From contig CALVNS010000011.1 in NCBI GenBank assembly GCA_944349855.1, positions 1-64,000 on the forward strand: a stretch of DNA of 64,000 bases, read 5' to 3'. The notes under the pieces were generated by a model, which was not told the DNA's origin, ran no database searches, and was given only the letters and a program-made list of their open reading frames with translations. This DNA is from an uncultured Eubacteriales bacterium. GTDB lineage: Bacteria; Bacillota; Clostridia; Christensenellales; Aristaeellaceae. Position 1 is the first letter of the stretch, and every line of letters starts with the position of its first letter. Shown piece by piece: positions 16,847-24,177 of the stretch. Position numbers and translations under genes: made by a program.

Positions 16847-17830
16847 TTTCTCCGGCGCCAGGGCGCGCACGGCCTCGACGAGTTCTGCCTGCGCGTCCGC
16901 CTCGCTGGCCGTCGCCGCCCAGCGCAGCGCCTCCAGCGCCTGCAGGTCGACCTCGACCCGCTGCACGCCCGCCGCCTGCGCGGCGGCCTGCGCGTGCTCC
17001 TCGCGCGCGGCCTGCGCCTCGAACTGATACCGCTGCGTCTCCTGCGCGCACTGCACGATCGCCGTCAGGTCTGTATCCGACACGCCAGCGGCCGCCAGAG
17101 CCATCTCCGAGGCCAGCAGCACCGACAGCGCGCGGGCATGATCCAGCTCCCAATAGCACGCCGCGCCGGGGAACGACGCGCAGACCGACCAGGGCCCCAT
17201 CGCGCCGTCCACGGCCTCCTGCGCGCCCTGCGGCACGGGCTGCACGTCCAGCGCCTCCGCCAGCGCGCGGGCGCTCGCCCCATCCGGCACGCGCACGCGC
17301 AGTCCCGACAGCGCCCCGCCGCCCGGCCAGCCGTCGCCCGGCCCGCCGTCACCCGGCCCGCCGTCACCCGTCACGACGCCACGCGGCCCGCCGTCGTAAA
17401 AGCACAGACCGATCAGCCCCGCGGGGCGCATCGCGTCCAGCGCCAGGCCGCCCGCCCGCGCATCCGCCAGCGCGGCCGTCATGTGCGCGTCGTCCGCGTA
17501 CAGCCCCGGCATCTGCAGGACGTACAGCCCCGGCGAAAAGGCGGCCGCCGCGTCGGCCGGCACGCGCGCAAACGCCGTTTCTCCCAGAATCAGCGCCTCC
17601 ACGGCCAGCGCGTCGTCGGCATAGAGCGCGCCGTCCAGGTGCAGCTCGATGCGCACGCGCCCGTCGGTGCGCTCCTCGACCAGCTGCGCAAAGTACGCGT
17701 CGGCCAGCGCCTCGGGGCTGTCCTGCGCGGCGGTGTCGCTCAGGGCCAGGCGGAGCGGCGCGGCCAGAGCGGCGCGCGCGGGCAGCGCCAGCGCCAGCGC
17801 GAGGGCGAACAAGAGACAAAAGCGCTTCAT
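16844..17830 (-). CDS. TRAP-type (DctP-like) solute-binding protein with a Gly-Asp-Pro insert
   Basis: A 328-residue exported protein. A signal peptide (residues 1-24, cleavage near AALA, no lipobox) is followed by a DctP-like domain with the FAQLVEERTDGRVRIELH segment near 47. Around residues 145-163 a flexible GDGGP repeat is inserted, encoded by a 15-bp tandem repeat. DctP proteins capture organic acids for TRAP transporters, but no DctQ or DctM gene is nearby, so function is uncertain. It lies 94 bp after the aldolase gene in the uronate operon direction, suggesting a uronate-related ligand. Its ribosome site may be masked by an inverted repeat. Confidence 0.65.
   Translation of the reverse strand: MKRFCLLFALALALALPARAALAAPLRLALSDTAAQDSPEALADAYFAQLVEERTDGRVRIELHLDGALYADDALAVEALILGETAFARVPADAAAAFSPGLYVLQMPGLYADDAHMTAALADARAGGLALDAMRPAGLIGLCFYDGGPRGVVTGDGGPGDGGPGDGWPGGGALSGLRVRVPDGASARALAEALDVQPVPQGAQEAVDGAMGPWSVCASFPGAACYWELDHARALSVLLASEMALAAAGVSDTDLTAIVQCAQETQRYQFEAQAAREEHAQAAAQAAGVQRVEVDLQALEALRWAATASEADAQAELVEAVRALAPEK
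17321..17395. repeat. 15-bp tandem repeat in the DctP-like gene
   Basis: Five units of about 15 bp (core CCCGGCCCGCCGTC on the plus strand) from 17321 to 17395. The second and third differ at a single position, the fourth is diverged. In frame they encode the repeating Gly-Asp-Gly-Gly-Pro insert. Confidence 0.85.
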
Positions 17831-17842
17831 CGATACATCAAA

Positions 17843-17917
17843 CCTCCCCTGCCATGAAACCGCGTCGTCTTTCTATACGCCGAACGGGCGGAGAATATGC
17901 GCGCGGGGCAGGGGAGG
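17843..17917 (-). promoter_or_regulatory. Inverted repeat able to mask the DctP-like gene's ribosome site
   Basis: Perfect 11-bp arms CCTCCCCTGCC (17843-17853) and GGCAGGGGAGG (17907-17917), 53 bases apart, between the aldolase stop and the DctP-like start. In the minus-strand mRNA the downstream arm contains the Shine-Dalgarno GGGGAGG. Confidence 0.6.
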
Positions 17918-17924
17918 TCCTGTA

Positions 17925-18881
17925 TTACTTCTGTACCAGGTGGACCGCGAAGCCCGCGATCTCATCCCGCAGGTAGATCAGCGCGGGCTTGCCGTCCTTG
18001 ACGGCCAGCGTGCGCTCGTCAAACGCGAAGCCCTTGCGCTCCAGGTAGGCGCGGGCGCGGGGCAGGAAGTTCGTCGCCACGGCGATGTGGCCGTTGCGGC
18101 CGCGGCCGCAGCCCTTCATCACCTCGACGACCGTGCCGGCGAATGTGGAGCGGTCATTGTCCAGCACCGGCCAGCCGAACAGCGCGCACAGCGCCTCGGC
18201 GGTGCGCACGGCCTCTTCGCCCGTGCCGCAGTTGACGCCCACGTGCGCCAGCTCGAAGCCGAGCATCAGCCGCACGGCGGAGGCGGTCAGCTCGCGGATC
18301 TTCGCCCAGTCCCGCGCGGCGATCAGGTTCTTGGGCGCCATCCAGCTGCCGCCGCAGCACTTGATCCGGCCGAAGGACAGGTACTCCAGCAGATTCTTTT
18401 CGCCGATGCCGCCGGTGGGCATGAACGTCACGTCCACATAGGGCGCGGCGATCGCCTTGATGTACTTGATGCCGCCGGCCGCCTCCGCCGGGAAGAACTT
18501 GACCGTCTTGAGCCCCAGCGCGAGCGCGGCCTCGATGTCCGAGGGGTTGGAGGTGCCCGGCGTCACGGGCACGCCCAGATCCAGGCAGTGGCGAACGACC
18601 TCGGGGTTCAGGCCGGGGGAGACGATGAACTTCGCGCCCGCGGCGACCGCGCGGTCGACCTGCTCGACGGTCAGCACCGTGCCTGCGCCCACGAGCACGT
18701 CGGGCAGCGCGCCGCTGACGTTGCGGATGGCCTCCTCAGCCGCGGCGGTGCGGAAGGTGATCTCCGCGCAGGGCAGGCCGCCGTCGGCGAGCGCGCGGCA
18801 CAGCGGCACGGCGTCCGCCGCGTCGTCGATGGCAATGACCGGTACGATGCCGATGAGGGAGAGCTGTTGCAGGATGTCCAT
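17925..18881 (-). CDS. eda: KDPG/KHG aldolase fused to a VOC-like C-terminal domain
   Basis: Residues 1-205 are a complete 2-keto-3-deoxy-6-phosphogluconate aldolase: Glu40 in AEITFRT, the Schiff-base lysine Lys128 in TVKFFPAE, and phosphate loops GTVLT and PTGGIG. It cleaves KDPG to pyruvate and glyceraldehyde-3-phosphate, the last step of the pathway. Residues 206-318 form an extra domain resembling the glyoxalase/VOC fold (AHVGVNCG, GRNGHIAVATNF), so the protein is about 110 residues longer than plain Eda. Similar fusions are annotated in Clostridia. The gene lies 24 bp after uxaC in the same operon. Confidence 0.9.
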   Translation of the reverse strand: MDILQQLSLIGIVPVIAIDDAADAVPLCRALADGGLPCAEITFRTAAAEEAIRNVSGALPDVLVGAGTVLTVEQVDRAVAAGAKFIVSPGLNPEVVRHCLDLGVPVTPGTSNPSDIEAALALGLKTVKFFPAEAAGGIKYIKAIAAPYVDVTFMPTGGIGEKNLLEYLSFGRIKCCGGSWMAPKNLIAARDWAKIRELTASAVRLMLGFELAHVGVNCGTGEEAVRTAEALCALFGWPVLDNDRSTFAGTVVEVMKGCGRGRNGHIAVATNFLPRARAYLERKGFAFDERTLAVKDGKPALIYLRDEIAGFAVHLVQK

Positions 18882-18905
18882 GGCATGTTCCTCCTTTGCG
18901 TCGGT

Positions 18906-20312
18906 TCAGCGAACGTCGATGCCAAAGTACTCGACGGCGTTTTCGTAGCAGATGCCGCGCACGAGCTGCTTGAGCGTGTCCATGTCGGCGGGGTACTCGC
19001 CCTCCTCGACCCAGCGGCCGATCATGTCGCACAGGATGCGGCGGAAGTACTCGTGGCGCGTGTAGGAGATGAACGAGCGGCTGTCGGTCAGCATGCCCAC
19101 GAAGCGGCCCAGCAGTCCCTGCGTGGCCAGCGCGGTCATCTGATCGATCATGCCGGGCTTCTGGTCCGCAAACCACCAGCCCGCGCCGAATTGGATCTTG
19201 CCCGGCACGCCGCCGGTCTGGAAGTTGCCCGTCATCGTCGCCAGCGTGTAGTTCTCGCGCGGGTTCAGGCAGTAGAGGATCGTCTTGGGCAGGGCGTTTT
19301 CGCGCTCGAGCACGTCCAGCAGCCGCGCCAGGTTGGCCGCCACCGGCGCGTCCGCCGACGAGTCGCACCCCACGTCCGCGCCCAGGCGCTGCAGCATGCG
19401 CGTGTTGTTGTTGCGCAGCGCGCCGATGTGGTACTGCATCACCCAGCCGCGCGCGGCGTACATGCGCCCCAGCGAGCGCAGCACGCAGGTCTTGTACGTG
19501 TCTCGCTCCAGCGGCGAGAGCGCCTCGCCGGAGAGCGCCTTGCGGTAGGCCTCCTGCGCGAGCGCATAGTCCGGCTCGGCATAGGGCACGGTGTCCAGCC
19601 CGTGGTCGCTCACGCGCGCGCCCGTCTCGTGGAAGTAGGCGACGCGCGCCTCCAGCGAGGCGAGCATATCCTGCAGGTTCAGCGCGCCCTTGCCCGTCAG
19701 GCGGCCCAGCTGCGTGACATACTGCACAAAGCCCGGATCCTCGATGCGCACGGCCTTGTCCGGCCGGAACGCCGGCAGCACGCGCACCTTGAACGAGCGG
19801 TCCTGCGCGAGCAGCTTGTGGTAGTGCAGGTCGTCGCAGGGATCGTCCGTCGTGCAGATGACCTTGACGTTGAACTTCTCGATCAGGCGGCGGCAGCGGA
19901 AGTCGTCGGTCTGCAGCATGGCGTTGGCCTTGTCCCAGATGGCCTTTGCGCTCTTCTCCGTGAGCACGTCCGTGATGCCGAACACACGCCGCAGCTCCAG
20001 GTGCGTCCAGTGATAGAGGGGATTGCCGATGGCGTACTTGAGCGTGCCGGCGAATGCGAGGAACTTCTCCCAGTCGTCCCCGCCGGCGCAGCACAGCGCT
20101 TCGGGCGCGCCATTGGCGCGCATGGCGCGCCACTTGTAGTGATCGCCCCCGAGCATCAGGTGCCCGATGTTGCGGAACTGGATGTTCTCGTAGATCTCGC
20201 GCGGGCTCAGGTGGCAGTGGTAGTCGAAGATTGGCATGTCCCGCGCCGTCTTGTACAGCTTGCGCGCGGTATCGGTCGAGAGCAGAAAGTCCTTGTCCAT
20301 GAACTCCTTCAT
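18906..20312 (-). CDS. uxaC: Uronate isomerase (glucuronate/galacturonate isomerase)
   Basis: A 468-residue member of the amidohydrolase superfamily that converts D-galacturonate to D-tagaturonate and D-glucuronate to D-fructuronate. The N-terminal metal motif FDYHCHLSP is near residue 27, the CTTDDPCDDL region near 170, and GAGWWFADQKPG near 372. Length fits the family. GGAGG upstream sets ATG 20312; the open frame beyond is spurious. It is third in the uxaB-uxaA-uxaC-eda order. Confidence 0.96.
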   Translation of the reverse strand: MKEFMDKDFLLSTDTARKLYKTARDMPIFDYHCHLSPREIYENIQFRNIGHLMLGGDHYKWRAMRANGAPEALCCAGGDDWEKFLAFAGTLKYAIGNPLYHWTHLELRRVFGITDVLTEKSAKAIWDKANAMLQTDDFRCRRLIEKFNVKVICTTDDPCDDLHYHKLLAQDRSFKVRVLPAFRPDKAVRIEDPGFVQYVTQLGRLTGKGALNLQDMLASLEARVAYFHETGARVSDHGLDTVPYAEPDYALAQEAYRKALSGEALSPLERDTYKTCVLRSLGRMYAARGWVMQYHIGALRNNNTRMLQRLGADVGCDSSADAPVAANLARLLDVLERENALPKTILYCLNPRENYTLATMTGNFQTGGVPGKIQFGAGWWFADQKPGMIDQMTALATQGLLGRFVGMLTDSRSFISYTRHEYFRRILCDMIGRWVEEGEYPADMDTLKQLVRGICYENAVEYFGIDVR

Positions 20313-20346
20313 TGCTTCGCACCTCCGTTTTGTGATTGGGGACCGC

Positions 20347-21822
20347 CTACAGCGTGACGCCGTCCTTGAAGATGGCGATGTCACGGTAACCCATGCGTTC
20401 GCTGTGCGTGCGCGTACCGGAGGCGACGGCGAGCACCGCCTCCCGGAACGCGCGCGCGACCTCCTCCACCGGCGTGCCGCGCGCGATCGCGCCCGCGTCA
20501 AAGTCGATCCATCCGGGCTTTTGCGCCGCCAGGACACTGTTCGAGGCGACCTTGATCGTGGGCACCGGCGAGCCCGCGGGCGTGCCGCGCCCGGTCGTGA
20601 ACAGCACGACCTGCGCGCCCGCCGCCGCCAGCGCCGTCACGGCGCAAAGGTCGTTGCCCGGCCCGCGCACAAGGCTCAGGCCGTGCTCGCGCACGGGCTG
20701 CGCGTAGTCGAGCACGTCCACCACCTGCGAGGAGCCGCCCTTTTGCGTGCAGCCCAGGGACTTGTCCTCCAGCGTCGTGATGCCGCCCGCCCGGTTGCCC
20801 GGCGACGGGTTCTCATAGACCGGCTGGCCGTGGCGCAGGAAGTATTCCTTGAATCCGTTGATCAACCGCACCGTCTTTTGAAACGTCGCCTCGTCCCGGC
20901 AGCGGTTCATCAGGATCGTCTCCGCGCCGAACATCTCCGGCACCTCGGTCAGCAGCGCGCTGCCGCCGCAGTCCACCAGCCAGTCCGAGAAGCGGCCCAG
21001 CAGCGGATTGGCCGTGATGCCCGACAGGCCGTCCGACCCGCCGCACTTGAGCCCCACGACCAGCTTCGACGCGTCAACCTCCTCGCGCCTGCACGCGCTC
21101 GCCTGTCTGCACAGCGCGCGCACAATCTCCAGGCCCGCCTCGAACTCATCCGGCACGTCCTGCGCCGAGAGGAACCGCACGCGCTGCTCGTCCACGGGTC
21201 CGAGCACCTCGCGGAACGCGCCGATGTGGTTGTTCTCGCATCCCAGGCCGAGCACCAGCACGCCGCCCGCATTCGGATGGCGCGCCAGCGCCGCCAGCAG
21301 GCGCTGCGTATTTTCCAGATCCTCGCCCAGCTGCGAGCAGCCGTAGGGATGGGGGAAGGCGTACACGCCGTCCGTTCCGCCCGCGAACGACTCGTTTGCC
21401 GCCTGCGCCAGGCGCTGCGCCACGCCGTTGACGCATCCGACGGTCGGCAGAATCCATATCTCGTTGCGCGTACCCGCGCGCCCGTCTTCTCGCATATAGC
21501 CCTGAAACGTCGCGCGCTGCCGGGGCCGCGGCCGGGACGGCTCGGGCCGGTAGGCATACGTCAGCGTGCCGGACAGGCCCGTCCCCAGGTTGTGCGTGTG
21601 CACCCACTCGCCGGGCGCGATGTCCCGCGTCGCCGTCCCGATGGGAAAGCCGTATTTGACCACGCGCTCGCCCTGCGCGATGGCGCGCAGCGCAAACTTG
21701 TGCCCGGCGGGCACGTCCTGGCAAAGCGTCACGCCCAGCGCACGCTCGCCCGCCCGCAGGGGCGCCAGCGCCACGCCCACGTTGTCCGCCTGCGCGATGC
21801 GCACAAAGCGCCTCTCCTCCAT
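20347..21822 (-). CDS. uxaA: Altronate dehydratase
   Basis: A 491-residue enzyme that dehydrates D-altronate to 2-keto-3-deoxygluconate. Residues 1-90 form the SAF domain, followed by the UxaA catalytic region with GCVNGVA near 133, GCENNHIG near 218, GLKCGGSDGLSG near 276 and the C-terminal FTTGRGTPAGSP segment near 424. The start is ATG 21822, or a GTG nine bases earlier that overlaps the uxaB stop as GTGA; either way translation is coupled to uxaB. It acts with UxaB and UxaC in the cytoplasm. Confidence 0.95.
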   Translation of the reverse strand: MEERRFVRIAQADNVGVALAPLRAGERALGVTLCQDVPAGHKFALRAIAQGERVVKYGFPIGTATRDIAPGEWVHTHNLGTGLSGTLTYAYRPEPSRPRPRQRATFQGYMREDGRAGTRNEIWILPTVGCVNGVAQRLAQAANESFAGGTDGVYAFPHPYGCSQLGEDLENTQRLLAALARHPNAGGVLVLGLGCENNHIGAFREVLGPVDEQRVRFLSAQDVPDEFEAGLEIVRALCRQASACRREEVDASKLVVGLKCGGSDGLSGITANPLLGRFSDWLVDCGGSALLTEVPEMFGAETILMNRCRDEATFQKTVRLINGFKEYFLRHGQPVYENPSPGNRAGGITTLEDKSLGCTQKGGSSQVVDVLDYAQPVREHGLSLVRGPGNDLCAVTALAAAGAQVVLFTTGRGTPAGSPVPTIKVASNSVLAAQKPGWIDFDAGAIARGTPVEEVARAFREAVLAVASGTRTHSERMGYRDIAIFKDGVTL

Positions 21823-21827
21823 GGCGC

Positions 21828-23306
21828 TCACCCCGCAATCGCGTCCAGCGCCCTGCGCGCGCCCAGCGTGCGGATGTCCGACAGTGCCTGCGCGGCCGCG
21901 TCCGCAAGGCCCGGCCACGCCGTCAGGTCCTCGCCCCACAGCGCGGCATTGGACAGCGCCGCGCGCGCCGTCTCCAGCGGGCTCAGGCCGCGCAGCCCCT
22001 CGAAGAACGCCAGCACGTCCGCATCGTCCACCGGCGCGTAGGCCGTCCCGTCCGCGCGCACGCCGGGCGCCGCGCCGTCCGCGCCGCAGTAAAACGCGAG
22101 GAACGCGCCCACCGAAAACGTCAGCACGCGCGGCAGCTCGCCGCGGCGCGTCCAATACGCCCGGATCGTCGGCAGCACGCGCGCGCGCAGCTTTGACTGG
22201 GAGTTGAGCGCGATGGACAGCAGCTCATGGCGGTTGTACGGGTTTTGAAACCGCTCCAGGATCGCCGCGGCGAACGCCTCCAGCTCGTCCCGCGGCAGGT
22301 CGAGCGTGGGCATGATCTCCTCATACAGCGCGCGCTCCACATACCGGCGCGCGGCGGCGTCGGCCATGCACTCGCCGACCGTGTCCAGCCCGGCGAGGTA
22401 GCCGATCAGCGCCGTAGCCGTGTGCGCGCCGTTGAGCATGCGCACCTTGCGCAGCTTGTAGGGCCGCACATCCTGCGTGAAGCGAACGTCCTGTCCGGCC
22501 CTTCGCAGCGGCAGCTCGTCCTCCAGCCAGGCCGGGCCCTCGATGACCCACTGGCCGAACGGCTCCGCCGCGTCCAGCAGCCGGTCCTCATAGCCCAGGC
22601 CCGCGCACAGCGCCTGCGCCTCCTGGCGCGGATAGCCGGTCACGATGCGGTCCACCAGCGTGGAGGTAAAGACGCACGCCTCCTCCAGCCAGCGGCTGAA
22701 CGCCTCGCCCAGACCCCACTGCGCGGCCGTCTGCTCGACGCACGCCTTCAGCCGCGCGCCGTTGTCGTCGATCAGCTCCACCGGCAGCAGGACCAAACCC
22801 TTGTCCTGCGCGCCGCCAAACGCCGTGAACCGCTCGTACAGCAGGCGCGTCAGCTTGCCGGGAAACGACGCCTGCGGCCGGTCGTCCAGCGCGTCCTTGC
22901 CCGTGTAGACGATGCCCGCCTCCGTCGTGTTGGACACGACGAAGCGCACGTCCGGGTCGCGCGCCAGCGCCAGAAACGCGTCAAAGTCCGCATACGGATC
23001 CACGCACGCGCGCACGCAGGTGATCACGCGCGCGTCGTTCACATCCTGACCGCCTGCCCGGCCGCGCAGGATCAGCGTATACAGCCCATCCTGCGCGCGC
23101 AGTTCCTCCACCAGCCCGCGCGGAATCGGCTGCACCACCGCCACACCCGCGTCCATGCCCGCCTTCTCGTTGGCCGCGTCGATCATCGCATCCACAAACG
23201 CGCGCAGAAATCCACCTTCGCCAAACTGCACCACGCGCGTGCGCGTGGGCATACGCCCGTGCGCGACCTGCAACGCCGGCAGCATAGACCTGTTTAGACG
23301 CTCCAT
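21828..23306 (-). CDS. uxaB: Tagaturonate reductase (mannitol dehydrogenase family)
   Basis: A 492-residue NAD-dependent polyol dehydrogenase that reduces D-tagaturonate to D-altronate. The N-terminal nucleotide-binding segment VVQFGEGGFLRAF is near residue 25, with SNTTEAGI near 125, and the family's catalytic lysine/asparagine motif appears as KLRKVRMLNGAHT near 295. Assignment to tagaturonate rather than fructuronate reductase rests on the adjacent uxaA, not uxuA. AAGGAGG precedes ATG 23306. It is the first structural gene after the IclR regulator. Confidence 0.9.
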   Translation of the reverse strand: MERLNRSMLPALQVAHGRMPTRTRVVQFGEGGFLRAFVDAMIDAANEKAGMDAGVAVVQPIPRGLVEELRAQDGLYTLILRGRAGGQDVNDARVITCVRACVDPYADFDAFLALARDPDVRFVVSNTTEAGIVYTGKDALDDRPQASFPGKLTRLLYERFTAFGGAQDKGLVLLPVELIDDNGARLKACVEQTAAQWGLGEAFSRWLEEACVFTSTLVDRIVTGYPRQEAQALCAGLGYEDRLLDAAEPFGQWVIEGPAWLEDELPLRRAGQDVRFTQDVRPYKLRKVRMLNGAHTATALIGYLAGLDTVGECMADAAARRYVERALYEEIMPTLDLPRDELEAFAAAILERFQNPYNRHELLSIALNSQSKLRARVLPTIRAYWTRRGELPRVLTFSVGAFLAFYCGADGAAPGVRADGTAYAPVDDADVLAFFEGLRGLSPLETARAALSNAALWGEDLTAWPGLADAAAQALSDIRTLGARRALDAIAG

Positions 23307-23329
23307 GTGTCTTCCTCCTTTTGGCTTCC

Positions 23330-24091
23330 TCACATCGCGTGCAGGAACCGCTCGATTCGCACGCGCGCATCCACCAGCAGCCGCACGCAGCGCTGCGCCG
23401 TCTCCTCGCTGGCTCGAAACAGCGGCATCGACACGCTCAGCGCGCACACCGCCCGCCCTGACCGGTCGCGCACCGCCACCGCAAAGCAACAGACGTTCTC
23501 GTTGCTCTCCCCGTATTCGCACGCATACCCCTGCGCGCGCACGCGGCCAACCTCGTCCAGCAGCGCCTCCACTGAATCCACCGTGCGCGGCGTCAGCTTG
23601 CGAAAGTCGTAGTTTCTGTACAGCTCGCGCACGTGCTCCTCCGGCCAGCAGGCGAGCACCGCCCGCCCCATCGCCGTGCAGTACAGCGGCACCCGCGCCC
23701 CGATGCGCGAGGTCATGCGGATCGAGTGCGTGCTCTCCAGCTTGTCCACATAGATCATGTCCGTCCCGTCCGGCACGCCGCAGTGCACCGTCTCGTTGCA
23801 GCCCGCGGCCACGCGCTCCATGTACCGGCGCACCACCGACTGCTCCGTCACGCCCTTCACCGCCGCCGAACCCATCTCAAACATGCGCAGCGACAGCGCA
23901 TAGCGCCCCGTCGCCTCGTCGCATACCACGTATTTCTTGGCCAGCAGCGTGTGCACCAGATTGAACGCGCTGGACTTGGGGAGCTCCAGCGCCCGGGCGA
24001 TGCGGTGCAGCTCCAGCCCCTCCGGCTGCTCGCACAGCAGCTCCAGGATATCCAGCCCACGCGCAAGCGAGCGGTTCTGTGCCTCGGCCAT
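23330..24091 (-). CDS. IclR-family transcriptional regulator of the uronate operon
   Basis: A 253-residue regulator. Residues 1-65 are the IclR winged helix-turn-helix (RGLDILELL, ELPKSSAFNLVHTLL), and the rest is the GAF-like effector domain (GARVPLYCTAMGRAVLA near 145). KdgR-type members of this family respond to KDG. The gene is first in the operon, 23 bp before uxaB. GGAGGAGAGG sets the start at 24091. A palindrome at its own transcription start suggests autoregulation of the whole operon; effector identity is inferred from context. Confidence 0.9.
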   Translation of the reverse strand: MAEAQNRSLARGLDILELLCEQPEGLELHRIARALELPKSSAFNLVHTLLAKKYVVCDEATGRYALSLRMFEMGSAAVKGVTEQSVVRRYMERVAAGCNETVHCGVPDGTDMIYVDKLESTHSIRMTSRIGARVPLYCTAMGRAVLACWPEEHVRELYRNYDFRKLTPRTVDSVEALLDEVGRVRAQGYACEYGESNENVCCFAVAVRDRSGRAVCALSVSMPLFRASEETAQRCVRLLVDARVRIERFLHAM

Positions 24092-24130
24092 GCGCCTCTC
24101 CTCCGGTGCGTTCACATTTATGAACGATAT

Positions 24131-24146
24131 TCTCCATATGGAACAG
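24131..24146. promoter_or_regulatory. Candidate IclR operator
   Basis: TTCTCCATATGGAACA contains the palindrome CCATATGG (24134-24141) flanked by imperfect TTC/GAA. It sits at the expected transcription start of the IclR-uxa operon. Confidence 0.55.
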
Positions 24147-24173
24147 TATAGCACCGCGCTCCCGGACGGTCAA
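24145..24173 (-). promoter_or_regulatory. Promoter of the IclR-uxaBAC-eda operon
   Basis: Minus strand TTGACC (24173-24168), 17-base spacer, TATACT (24150-24145). It begins just downstream of the helicase gene's stop. Confidence 0.8.
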
Positions 24174-24177
24174 GCGC

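Noticed and set aside
17321-17395. Short tandem repeats considered as a CRISPR array
   Set aside because: Units are 15 bp with no spacers, stay in frame and encode a protein insert; no cas genes are present.
17649-20357. A 902-residue open frame on the plus strand opposite eda and uxaC
   Set aside because: It is a shadow of high-GC coding on the other strand; it has biased Arg/His/Val/Gln composition, no family features and no ribosome site, while the minus strand encodes clear enzymes.
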